Shown one piece after another: positions 25,660 through 34,252 of a stretch of 64,000 bases of DNA. A program made the translations under genes and the position numbers. The stretch is from NCBI GenBank assembly GCA_013141435.1, contig JABFQZ010000018.1, forward strand, positions 1-64,000, read 5' to 3'. The notes under the pieces were generated by a model. It was given only the letters and a program-made list of their open reading frames with translations. It was not told where the DNA came from and did not search any database. The first letter of the stretch is position 1. Every line of letters starts with the position of its first letter. Source of the DNA: Ferruginibacter sp. GTDB lineage: Bacteria; Bacteroidota; Bacteroidia; Chitinophagales; Chitinophagaceae.

Positions 25660-26910
25660 ATGGCAAGTATTAATTTAATAGATTCATTCCAAGAGTTTAA
25701 AGAAGCAGAAAACATTGATAGGCCTACGCTTATGAAAGTAATGGAAGATGTTTTTAAAACATTGATTCGTAAAAAATATGGTAGCGACGAAAATTTTGAT
25801 GTAATCGTAAATGACCAAAAAGGTGATTTGGAAATTTTTCGCCGTCGTACAATTGTAGATAACGACGATTTGTACAGCACACTTTCCGAAATAGAATTAA
25901 AAGACGCCATACTTATAGAACCTGATTATACAGTTGGCGAAGAATTGTACGAAGAAGTAGATATTCAAAAAGAATTTGGTCGTAGAGCAATACTAGCAGG
26001 TAAGCAAACACTTGCAGCCCGTATTGGCGATCTTAAAAAGAATATTCTTATTAAAAAATACGAAGAGCGTATAGGCGAAATAGTAAGTGGCGAAGTACAC
26101 CAAGTATGGAAAAAAGAAGTATTGGTATTAGACGAAGATGGAAACGAAATGTTGTTGCCAAAATCTGAGCAAATAGCAGCAGATTACTTTAAAAAAGGCG
26201 ACACAGTAAGAGCAGTAGTAAAAAAAGTAGAGCTAAAAAATAGCCAAGCTATTATTATTTTGTCTCGTACTAGCCCAATGTTTTTAGAAAAATTATTAGA
26301 AATTGAAGTTCCTGAAATTTTTGATGGCTTAATAGTGGTTAAAAAAATTGTACGTGACCCTGGAGAAAGAGCAAAAGTAGCTGTAGAAAGTTTTGATGAT
26401 CGTATAGACCCTGTTGGAGCTTGTGTGGGTATGAAAGGTAGCAGAATACACGGAATTGTAAGAGAGCTTAAAAACGAAAATATAGATGTAATAAATTGGA
26501 CAGCCAATACACAATTACTTATACAACGTTCACTAACACCAGCAAAAATTACCAGCATGGAATTGGATAATGAAACCATGCATGCAAAAGTATTTTTAAA
26601 AGCCGATCAAGTATCGCTTGCAATTGGTCGCCGTGGTGTAAATATTAAATTGGCTTGTGAGCTTACTGGCTACAATATTGATGTATTTAGAGATGCCGAA
26701 GGCGATGAAGATGATTTTGATATTGATTTAGAAGAATTCTCAGATGAAATTGAACCATGGGTAATCGAAATTTTGAAAAAAGTAGGTTGCGATACTGCAC
26801 GTTCGGTTTTAGACCTTACAAACGAAGAAATAGAAAGAAGAACAGATCTTGAAAAAGAAACAATAGCCGATGTGAAAAAAGTTTTAAGCGATGAATTTGA
26901 AAAAGAATAA
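25660..26910 (+). CDS. nusA: Transcription termination/antitermination factor NusA
   Basis: A 416-residue RNA polymerase-binding factor controlling pausing, termination and antitermination. The N-terminal RNAP-binding domain (1-~125) leads into an S1 domain (EERIGEIVSGEVHQVWKKEV, ~130-200) and two KH domains (VGACVGMKGSRIHGIVREL and SLAIGRRGVNIKLACELTG), ending in an acidic linker with one helical C-terminal unit (EILKKVGCDTARSVLDLTNE). The length is typical for non-proteobacterial NusA. It lies between rimP and infB, 75 bases before infB. Confidence 0.97.
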   Translation: MASINLIDSFQEFKEAENIDRPTLMKVMEDVFKTLIRKKYGSDENFDVIVNDQKGDLEIFRRRTIVDNDDLYSTLSEIELKDAILIEPDYTVGEELYEEVDIQKEFGRRAILAGKQTLAARIGDLKKNILIKKYEERIGEIVSGEVHQVWKKEVLVLDEDGNEMLLPKSEQIAADYFKKGDTVRAVVKKVELKNSQAIIILSRTSPMFLEKLLEIEVPEIFDGLIVVKKIVRDPGERAKVAVESFDDRIDPVGACVGMKGSRIHGIVRELKNENIDVINWTANTQLLIQRSLTPAKITSMELDNETMHAKVFLKADQVSLAIGRRGVNIKLACELTGYNIDVFRDAEGDEDDFDIDLEEFSDEIEPWVIEILKKVGCDTARSVLDLTNEEIERRTDLEKETIADVKKVLSDEFEKE

Positions 26911-26985
26911 AACCATACGCTTATGATTTAAAGAAATAATTAAAAAATAGGTTTCAATAAATAGTTGAAACTATAAAAACTACGA

Positions 26986-29934
26986 ATGTCAGAATTAAAT
27001 ACACCAAGGTTGATGGCAGCCGCCAAAGAATTTAACATAGGAGCACATACTCTTATAGAATTTCTTGTGTCAAAAAAATTAAGCGGTACCGACGATCTAA
27101 AACCAACTTCTAAGCTGTCTGGCGAAATGTATCAAGTACTTCAAAACGAGTACCAAGGCGACAAAACTGCAAAAGAAAAGGCCGATAAAGTTGAACTAAT
27201 AAAATCTGTAGCTGGAGATCCTAAAAAGAAAAAAGATGAACAAGATTTATCTTTTAAAAAGAAAGAAGAAAAGGTAAAAGAAGAGCCAAAACCAGTTGTA
27301 GAAGAAAAAGTAGAAATACTTGCTGTGGAAATACCTGTAGTAAAACTTACTGTTGTTGAGCAGCCAGTAATTGAAGAACCTGTGATAGTAAAAGCAGAAA
27401 AAAAGGTAAAACCGCCAGCTCCAAAAGCCGTAGCTCCATTGCCTGTAAAAGAAGTAATTACTAAAATAGAAGCTCCCGAATTAGAAGGACCAAAAATTTT
27501 AGACAAAATAGATTTATCAAGCATAGATTCATCTACAAGGCCTAAAAAAGGTGCACCTAAAAAGGAAGAACCTAAAAAAGAAGAAGTAGCACCTAAAAGA
27601 ACAAGTGCCGAAATAAAAGAAACCATTTCGATAGCTACCAAAATTGAAGAACCCCAAAAGGTAGAACCAAAAAAAGAAGAGCCTAAAGAAGTAATCCCTG
27701 TGATTGAAAATATACAATCGGAAAAACTTACTGGGCCAAAAATTCTTGGAAAAATTGAATTACCAGTAGAAAACGATACAAGGCCAAAAAGAGACGATGC
27801 CAATAAGCGGAAACGGATTCCAATGCAAAAGAAACCAGGCGCACCTAATACACCTGCCCCAAGTTTTCCAAGGCCAATAATTGGAGATGGGGGCGCTAAT
27901 AGAGGTGCTGGAGGCCAAAATAGAGGACCACAACAAGGTGGTGGAAATAGAGTACCACAGCAGGGAAGTGGCGGCAATCGTTTTCAACGACCAGGCCAAG
28001 GAGGTGCAGCGCCACGTAGAGAGGATAAAATAATAGATGCTAAAGAAATAGCTGAAAAACTAAAACAAACACAAGCAAAACTTGCTGGCGCTGGTGGTCG
28101 TGGAAAAAGCTCAAAAGCTAAATATAGAAAAGAAAAAAGAGATTTATTTAACGAAGCTCAAAGTAATAGACCCGAAGAAGGAAACAAACTTCAAGTTACC
28201 GAATTTATTTCGGTAAGTGAGCTTGCAGGTTTAATGGATGTAAGCTTTGCTGATATAATAGGAAAGTGTATGAACCTTGGTATAATGGTATCCATAAACC
28301 AACGTTTAGAAGCCGATGTAATAGAATTGGTAGCAAGCGAATTTGATTACGAAGTAGAATTTATAGGAGTAGACGATGCAGCAGAGTTGGCTTTGGAAGA
28401 AGAAATAGACGACCCAGCTTTACTAAAAGATAGAGCTCCAATTGTAACCATAATGGGACATGTGGATCATGGTAAAACATCATTGCTAGATTATATAAGA
28501 AACACCAATGTAATAGCAGGCGAAGCTGGCGGAATTACCCAACATATTGGTGCCTACGAAGTTACTTTACCAAGTGGCAGAGCCATTACTTTTTTAGATA
28601 CTCCAGGGCATGAGGCATTTACTGCCATGCGTGCCCGTGGTGCAAAAGTAACCGATATAGCGGTAATAGTAGTAGCTGCCGACGATGCTGTAATGCCACA
28701 AACAAAAGAAGCAATATCTCATGCTCAAGCAGCTAATGTGCCCATGATATTTGCAATAAATAAAGTAGATAAAGACGGTGCCGACCCAGAAAGAATAAAA
28801 CAACAACTTTCTTCTATGAATATATTAGTAGAAAGTTGGGGAGGTAAATTTCAAAGCCAAGAAATAAGTGCCAAAAAAGGTGAAAATATAGATTTACTTT
28901 TAGAGAAAATATTGTTAGAAACCGATATTTTAGAACTTAAAGCCAATCCAGATAAAGGAGCAAGCGGTACAGTGATAGAAGCATCATTAGATAAAGGGCG
29001 TGGATATGTAGCAACCATACTTGTACAAAATGGCACTTTAAAGCAAGGGGATATGATTGTATCTGGTCAGTTTTTTGGTAAAGTAAAAGCAATGTATAAT
29101 GAGCGTAACCAGCGTTCCAATGCTGCACCACCATCTACACCAGTATTAATATTAGGCTTAAATGGCGCCCCGCAAGCAGGCGAAACCTTTAAAGTATTTG
29201 CTAACGAAAGCGATGCAAGAGAAAATGCTTACAAGCGTGGGCAAATATTACGTGAGCAAGGTATGCGTGCAAGAAAACATATTACATTAGAAGAAATAGG
29301 GCGCCGTTTGGCATTAGGCAACTTTAAAGAGTTGAACGTAATTTTAAAAGGAGATGTGGATGGATCTGTAGAAGCATTGAGCGATTCTTTACAAAAACTA
29401 AGTACCGAAGAAATTGTAGTAAAAGTAATACATAAAGCAGTAGGTGCCATTACCGAAAATGATGTAAACTTGGCCGCAGGTTCTGATGCTATTATTATTG
29501 GATTTAATGTACGCCCAAGTATTCAGGCAGCTCGTTTGGCCGAAAACGAAGCAATAGAAATAAAAATGTACTCTATTATTTACAACGCTATAGAAGAAAT
29601 TAAGAGTGCCATGGAAGGTATGCTTGAACCTACAGTAGAAGAAAAAATACTAGGTAATGTAGAAATTAAAGAAACATACCGTTTTGATAAAGCCACAGTG
29701 GCAGGTTGTATGGTGTTAGATGGTAAAATGGCTCGTAACAATCGCATACGATTAGTAAGAGAAGGTATAGTAATACACACTGGTGAGCTTAGTAGCCTAA
29801 AACGTTATAGAGACGATGCTAAAGAAGTAACCAATGGTATGGAGTGTGGTTTAGTTATAAAAAACTACAACGATATAAAAATGGGCGATATTGTAGAAGC
29901 ATTTGAAGAAGTAGAAGTAAAAAGAACATTGTAA
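26986..29934 (+). CDS. infB: Translation initiation factor IF-2
   Basis: A 982-residue GTPase that brings initiator tRNA to the ribosome. The N-terminal helical IF2_N unit ([20 protein letters not shown]) is followed by a long low-complexity Lys/Glu/Pro region (~85-280) and a Gly/Gln/Arg-rich stretch (~300-345). A second IF2_N module ([20 protein letters not shown]) and the G domain with G1 [16 protein letters not shown]3 DTPGHEAF and G4 NKVDK come next. Domains II-IV follow, with the usual C-terminal [20 protein letters not shown]. Last gene of the rimP operon. The minus-strand frame inside its repeats (27141-27977) is a shadow. Confidence 0.98.
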   Translation: MSELNTPRLMAAAKEFNIGAHTLIEFLVSKKLSGTDDLKPTSKLSGEMYQVLQNEYQGDKTAKEKADKVELIKSVAGDPKKKKDEQDLSFKKKEEKVKEEPKPVVEEKVEILAVEIPVVKLTVVEQPVIEEPVIVKAEKKVKPPAPKAVAPLPVKEVITKIEAPELEGPKILDKIDLSSIDSSTRPKKGAPKKEEPKKEEVAPKRTSAEIKETISIATKIEEPQKVEPKKEEPKEVIPVIENIQSEKLTGPKILGKIELPVENDTRPKRDDANKRKRIPMQKKPGAPNTPAPSFPRPIIGDGGANRGAGGQNRGPQQGGGNRVPQQGSGGNRFQRPGQGGAAPRREDKIIDAKEIAEKLKQTQAKLAGAGGRGKSSKAKYRKEKRDLFNEAQSNRPEEGNKLQVTEFISVSELAGLMDVSFADIIGKCMNLGIMVSINQRLEADVIELVASEFDYEVEFIGVDDAAELALEEEIDDPALLKDRAPIVTIMGHVDHGKTSLLDYIRNTNVIAGEAGGITQHIGAYEVTLPSGRAITFLDTPGHEAFTAMRARGAKVTDIAVIVVAADDAVMPQTKEAISHAQAANVPMIFAINKVDKDGADPERIKQQLSSMNILVESWGGKFQSQEISAKKGENIDLLLEKILLETDILELKANPDKGASGTVIEASLDKGRGYVATILVQNGTLKQGDMIVSGQFFGKVKAMYNERNQRSNAAPPSTPVLILGLNGAPQAGETFKVFANESDARENAYKRGQILREQGMRARKHITLEEIGRRLALGNFKELNVILKGDVDGSVEALSDSLQKLSTEEIVVKVIHKAVGAITENDVNLAAGSDAIIIGFNVRPSIQAARLAENEAIEIKMYSIIYNAIEEIKSAMEGMLEPTVEEKILGNVEIKETYRFDKATVAGCMVLDGKMARNNRIRLVREGIVIHTGELSSLKRYRDDAKEVTNGMECGLVIKNYNDIKMGDIVEAFEEVEVKRTL

Positions 29935-30048
29935 TTAAAAGAATAATATTTTTTGATTACCAGCATTAGTTCCCTGATTAAACTTCGGTGGCGACGCTCC
30001 GTTCAAAAATTGTACTACTATTTAGCTTTTATTATAGCTAAGTTTTAC

Positions 30049-30093
30049 ATTACAAAAAAAAATAAATCTTTAAGGGGTAACTTTTTTTGTAAT
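30049..30093 (+). terminator. Inverted repeat after infB, probable operon terminator
   Basis: ATTACAAAAAAA (30049-30060) and TTTTTTTGTAAT (30082-30093) are perfect 12-bp arms with a 21-base loop, 115 bases after the infB stop. A further TTAGCT/AGCTAA hairpin lies just before it. Together with the hairpin at 30111 this gap contains structure but no gene. Confidence 0.5.
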
Positions 30094-30110
30094 ACAAAAT
30101 ATTAGAACTA

Positions 30111-30146
30111 AAAAATTGCAGCATATTTTCTTTGCTGCAATTTTTT
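30111..30146. terminator. Intrinsic terminator hairpin
   Basis: AAAAATTGCAGCA (30111-30123) and TGCTGCAATTTTT (30133-30145) form a perfect 13-bp stem with a 9-base loop and a T-run. It is the strongest terminator candidate between the rimP-nusA-infB operon and the SurA-like gene. Confidence 0.75.
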
Positions 30147-30188
30147 GTTAAATAATAATCAAAGAAACCGTACAATTGTTTGTACACT

Positions 30189-30196
30189 TAACTTTG
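30189..30196 (+). promoter_or_regulatory. -7 box upstream of the SurA-like gene
   Basis: TAACTTTG matches TAnnTTTG, 124 bases upstream of the ATG at 30320; no convincing TTG at -33. The remaining ~100 bases are leader. Confidence 0.35.
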
Positions 30197-30319
30197 AAAA
30201 ATATACAACCCATATTTAAAAAATGTAAACTTTACACACTATATAATTAAAAAAGCATTAAAAAACTCTTTGTAAATATTGCAGCCGTTGTTGTAGTGTG
30301 CAAAACTAAAAATAAACTA

Positions 30320-31684
30320 ATGAAGAAAAAACTTTTACTACTATCAAGCTTTGTAGCAATATGCATAATATCATTTGCACAACCCAATAAAGTAACCGCC
30401 GATAAAATAATAGGCGTAATAGGCAATAAACTAATTTTAAAAAGCGATGTTGAAGATAGATTGCTCGACATTAAGCGCCAAGGTGGCGAAGTGCCAGAAA
30501 ATGGCAAATGCTTTATAATGCAAGAATTAATGGGCACAAAAACATTAGTACTGCAAGCCGAAAAAGATTCTTTACCAGTAACCGACGAAGATGTAGAAAG
30601 CGATGTAGATAATAGAATACGACAATACTTAAACCAATTTGGAGGAAAAGAGGAATTAGAAAAAATAGCAGGCAAAACAGTATATCAATTAAAAGAAGAT
30701 ATGCGTGACCCTATAAAAGACCAAAAATTAGCAGCAGCAATGCGAAATAAAATTGTAGGAGATATACGCATAACCCCATTTGAAGTAAAAAAATATTTTT
30801 CAAAAATACCAACCGATAGTTTACCACTTTACGAATCGGAGGTAGAAATAGGACAACTTATAAACTACCCAAGAGCCAGCAGAGATGCCGAAGATTATTG
30901 TAAAGAACAACTTGCAGGGTACAAAGTATCTATAGAAACAGGTAAACTAGATTTTAAAAGAGGTGCAGCTTTATACTCCGATGAGCCAGGTGCCAAAGAA
31001 CGTTTTGGGCAAATGGAAATAAATAGAGAACAAAGAGATATAGATCCTACATTTATGGCAAAAGCCTTTACGCTAAAAGAAGGCCAAATATCTAACCCAT
31101 TTAAAAGTAAATTTGGTTACCATATAATACAACTTGTAAGCCGAAATGGTAACGATGCAGTAGTAAGACATATAATAAAAATACCACAAGTAACAGCATT
31201 TGAACTAAAAGATGGCTTTGAAAAATTAGATACTGCCAGAGCTAAACTAATAGCAGGTACAATAGATTTTGGGGGAGCCATTGCTAAATATAGCAATGAC
31301 GAAAACAGCAAGTTTACTGCAGGTATGATGCAAAGCCCAAGTGGTGGCACTTTTCTTACAATAGACCAATTAGATAAAGATGTATTACCAATATTAAACA
31401 CTCTAAAACCAGGTGGTTACTCTCAACCTTTAGAGTTTACAGATGCGCAGGGCAAAAGAGGTGTAAGAATAATATACCTAAAAACAAAAACCGAGCCACA
31501 CAGAGAAAACCTAAAAGACGATTACAGCAAAATTTCGGAAAAAGCTTTAGCAGAAAAAAAAGAAGATGCTTTAGGAAAATGGTTTAGCACAAAACTAGGT
31601 GCATATTATATAATGTTAGATCCAGAATATAGCAATTGCGAATCCCTAAAAGTATGGACTGATGCAATGGGTAACAAAAAATAG
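30320..31684 (+). CDS. SurA-like periplasmic peptidyl-prolyl isomerase
   Basis: A 454-residue periplasmic chaperone/foldase for outer-membrane proteins. The start at 30320 gives the signal peptide MKKKLLLLSSFVAICIISFA; the ATG-equivalent at 30296 would lengthen it. The N-terminal SurA-type helical domain starts VTADKIIGVIGNKLILKSDV. Two parvulin-type PPIC domains follow: VEIGQLINYPRASRDAEDYC to NPFKSKFGYHIIQLVSR, and VRHIIKIPQVTA to the PLEFTDAQGKRGVRIIYLKT end. This is the expected SurA order. It is a single gene, convergent with ruvC. The 180-base gap behind it is T-rich and holds only a weak inverted repeat. Confidence 0.9.
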   Translation: MKKKLLLLSSFVAICIISFAQPNKVTADKIIGVIGNKLILKSDVEDRLLDIKRQGGEVPENGKCFIMQELMGTKTLVLQAEKDSLPVTDEDVESDVDNRIRQYLNQFGGKEELEKIAGKTVYQLKEDMRDPIKDQKLAAAMRNKIVGDIRITPFEVKKYFSKIPTDSLPLYESEVEIGQLINYPRASRDAEDYCKEQLAGYKVSIETGKLDFKRGAALYSDEPGAKERFGQMEINREQRDIDPTFMAKAFTLKEGQISNPFKSKFGYHIIQLVSRNGNDAVVRHIIKIPQVTAFELKDGFEKLDTARAKLIAGTIDFGGAIAKYSNDENSKFTAGMMQSPSGGTFLTIDQLDKDVLPILNTLKPGGYSQPLEFTDAQGKRGVRIIYLKTKTEPHRENLKDDYSKISEKALAEKKEDALGKWFSTKLGAYYIMLDPEYSNCESLKVWTDAMGNKK

Positions 31685-31863
31685 ATATTTTTTGGCATTG
31701 TATCAAAAAGTAGGCAAGTAAAAAATATTTGATTGAAAAATTGAGTCTTTTAAAATTTAATCAAAAATTTCAACGTTGTGTAATTTATACCAGACTCAGG
31801 TTTAGAGTAAAAATGTTTAGGATTGCTACCTAAATATTTTTTTTGAAACAAATAGTCCAATTT

Positions 31864-32424
31864 TTATTTTATTCTACTAGGATTGTTGGCAACAAAACTT
31901 TTCCAATCGTTTTTTGCTGCACTTGAGCCAAGTAGTACATTGCTCTGTTGGTAATGGTGGCATAATGCTACAGCCAAAGCATCTGAAGCATCAAAAGTAT
32001 TTTTTTCGGCCTCAAATTTTAAAATTGTTTGCAGCATTTTTAAAACTTGCAATTTATCGGCATTACCATTGCCTGTAACCGATTGCTTTACTTTTTTGGG
32101 AGAGTATTCAGTTACACTCAAGCCAGCTTGCATAGCAGCAGCAATAGCTACACCCTGTGCTCTACCTAGCTTTAACATACTTTGTACATTTTTGCCAAAA
32201 AAAGGTGCTTCAATAGCAAAGCTAGTAGGTTTGTGTTGTTTTATTATATCTACCACTTTTTGATGTATGGTTTGAAGTCGCTCATAAGCATCTTGCTTTG
32301 CCAATAATTTAAGCACCCCCATATCTAATAACGATACTACATTATTTTTTACAAGTATAACCCCATAGCCCATTATTATGGTACCAGGATCTATGCCTAA
32401 AATTATTTTTGTTGTCTTTTGCAA
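31864..32424 (-). CDS. ruvC: Crossover junction endodeoxyribonuclease RuvC
   Basis: A 186-residue Holliday-junction resolvase acting with RuvAB in recombination. The acidic catalytic residues are all present: D12 (LGIDPGT), E72 (AIEAPFFGKN), and D145/D148 (FDASDALAVALCH). The conserved GRAQGVAIAAA and YSPKKVKQSVTGNG blocks are also there. The length is usual for Bacteroidota. It is transcribed divergently from the flippase-like gene, with only 30 bases between starts, so the two promoters must overlap neighbouring coding sequence or each other. Confidence 0.96.
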   Translation of the reverse strand: MQKTTKIILGIDPGTIIMGYGVILVKNNVVSLLDMGVLKLLAKQDAYERLQTIHQKVVDIIKQHKPTSFAIEAPFFGKNVQSMLKLGRAQGVAIAAAMQAGLSVTEYSPKKVKQSVTGNGNADKLQVLKMLQTILKFEAEKNTFDASDALAVALCHHYQQSNVLLGSSAAKNDWKSFVANNPSRIK

Positions 32425-32454
32425 TAGGGAACTTATTTTTACAAAAAAAAATAT

Positions 32455-33432
32455 TTGAGCAAAAGTATCAAAATATTATTCAATTGGTTTTTAGGTCCAG
32501 TTTTTTTTATAATTCTTTCGTGGAGTTTGTATAAACAAATTATGGCACAGCCCGATTTAGAAAGCAGGTGGCTACAAATAAAGGACAGTGTGCAAGCGCC
32601 AGCATTGTGGCTTTCGTGTGTGCTTATGTTGCTAAACTGGGGTATAGAAGCTCTAAAATGGCAAATACAATTAGCACCCTTACAAAAGCTGTCGTTTGCA
32701 AATGCTTACAAAAGTGTACTTGCAGGTTGTAGCATAACTATGCTTACTCCAAATAGGGTAGGAGAGTATGGTGGAAGAATATTGTATGTAAGTGAAAATA
32801 ACAGAATAGATGCTATACCACTTACAATTTTGGGTAGTATAAGCCAATTGTTTGTTACGTTATTTATTGGCATGTTAGCTTTATTATCTTTTGTTTGCAA
32901 TAGTACCAATACCTTGCATTTTAAATTTATGCCAACTTATTCAATAGAGATATTGTTATACGTAAGTATAAGTGCTACTGTTTTTTTTATGTTGTTATAT
33001 TTTAGAGTAGGCTTACTCGTAAATTTTTTAAGTAAAATTTCTTTTCTAAAAAAATACGCATCACATTTTCAGTTATTACATTCGTTTTCACGTAAACAAT
33101 TGTTAAGAATTTTATTTTTGTCTTTTTTAAGGTATTCAGTATTTATTTTGCAATATATATTGTTATTGCAGGTAATGAATGTACAATTAAGTTTTTTTTT
33201 AGGGTTTAAGTTGTTGGCAATATTTTACTTACTAATGGCTGTAGCTCCTACAATAGGTATTACCGAATTGCCAACAAGGGCAATAATAGGAGTAGAAATA
33301 TTGCAATTATACAGTAGTAATATTATTGGCATACAAGTAGCATTTTTTGCTATATTTATTATAAATTTAGTAATACCAGCTATTGCAGGTAGTTTACTTA
33401 TTATTGGAGTTAAAATTTTAAAAGAAAAATGA
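32455..33432 (+). CDS. Flippase-like integral membrane protein (LPG-synthase TM family)
   Basis: A 325-residue polytopic inner-membrane protein with about eight helices. The TTG start at 32455 is preferred because it keeps the first helix (ILFNWFLGPVFFIILSWSLY); the first in-frame ATG (residue ~30) would remove it. The segment NAYKSVLAGCSITMLTPNRVGEYGGRILYV matches the conserved core (TP-R-GE) of the lysylphosphatidylglycerol synthase TM / UPF0104 flippase family, and the late helix contains APTIGITELPTRA. Lipid or glycolipid translocation is the family-level inference. It overlaps the next gene by four bases (ATGA). Confidence 0.82.
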   Translation: MSKSIKILFNWFLGPVFFIILSWSLYKQIMAQPDLESRWLQIKDSVQAPALWLSCVLMLLNWGIEALKWQIQLAPLQKLSFANAYKSVLAGCSITMLTPNRVGEYGGRILYVSENNRIDAIPLTILGSISQLFVTLFIGMLALLSFVCNSTNTLHFKFMPTYSIEILLYVSISATVFFMLLYFRVGLLVNFLSKISFLKKYASHFQLLHSFSRKQLLRILFLSFLRYSVFILQYILLLQVMNVQLSFFLGFKLLAIFYLLMAVAPTIGITELPTRAIIGVEILQLYSSNIIGIQVAFFAIFIINLVIPAIAGSLLIIGVKILKEK

Positions 33433-34235
33433 TAAAAACAACCAAACCACTTTTACTTTTTGTATTTTTTATAATTTTTACAAATAATTTAATTGCTCAA
33501 AAAGGGGAGTTTTGTAATATAAAAAATACTGTTTTTCAAGCAGGCGAAAAACTAGTAATGAAAGTTTTTTATAATGCTTTAGGCTCATATATAGGAGCTG
33601 GTGAAGCTGTTTTTACAACAGCTATAGATAGGTTTAATGGTAAGCCAGTTTACCACTGTGTAGGCGAAGGTAAAACCTATCCATTTTTTGATAAAATTTT
33701 TAAAGTAAGAGATAGGTACGAAAGTTATATAGATATGGAAACCATGTCGCCATATAAATTTATAAGAAATGTAGATGAAGGTGGGTATAAAATATACAAC
33801 AACGTAACCTTTAACCAAGCAGCAAACACAGCTGTAAGCAATAATGGTGTTTTTAAAATTACTGATTGTATGCAAGATGTGGTAAGCTCCATGTATTATG
33901 CTCGTAATATAGATTGGAATAAATATAAAGTAGGCGATAAAGTGCCATTTGACATGTTTTTAGACGACGAAATTTATCATTTATACATACGCTATTTAGG
34001 CAAAGAAAAAATAAAAACCCAGTACGGAAAATTTAATGCCATCAAATTTAAACCTCTGCTTATTAAAGGCACTATTTTTGAAGGAGGCGAAAAAATGAAT
34101 GTATGGGTAAGCGACGATCCTAATCATATTATTTTGAGAGTAGAAAGCCCAATATCGGTAGGTACAATAAAAGTAGATATGATGGGATATAGTGGGTTGC
34201 GATATCCACTAACATCTTTAATTTCGTTTAGGTAA
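33429..34235 (+). CDS. DUF3108 domain secreted protein
   Basis: A 268-residue protein with a signal peptide (residues ~1-23, ending NLIAQ) and one DUF3108 domain. Family landmarks are GEKLVMKVFYNALGSYIGAG near the N-terminus, FKVRDRYESYIDMETMSPYKF, and the lipocalin-like C-terminal strands GEKMNVWVSDDPNHIILRVE with SPISVGTIKVDMM. DUF3108 proteins are periplasmic/outer-membrane barrel-like proteins of unknown function. It is translationally coupled to the flippase-like gene (ATGA overlap), suggesting a joint envelope role. Confidence 0.85.
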   Translation: MIKTTKPLLLFVFFIIFTNNLIAQKGEFCNIKNTVFQAGEKLVMKVFYNALGSYIGAGEAVFTTAIDRFNGKPVYHCVGEGKTYPFFDKIFKVRDRYESYIDMETMSPYKFIRNVDEGGYKIYNNVTFNQAANTAVSNNGVFKITDCMQDVVSSMYYARNIDWNKYKVGDKVPFDMFLDDEIYHLYIRYLGKEKIKTQYGKFNAIKFKPLLIKGTIFEGGEKMNVWVSDDPNHIILRVESPISVGTIKVDMMGYSGLRYPLTSLISFR

Positions 34236-34252
34236 AATAATAGCCCTTGCTT

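Noticed and set aside
27141-27977. 278-codon minus-strand frame inside infB
   Set aside because: It is a shadow of the low-complexity Lys/Glu/Pro region of infB, giving Ser/Phe-rich sequence without domains or a start context.
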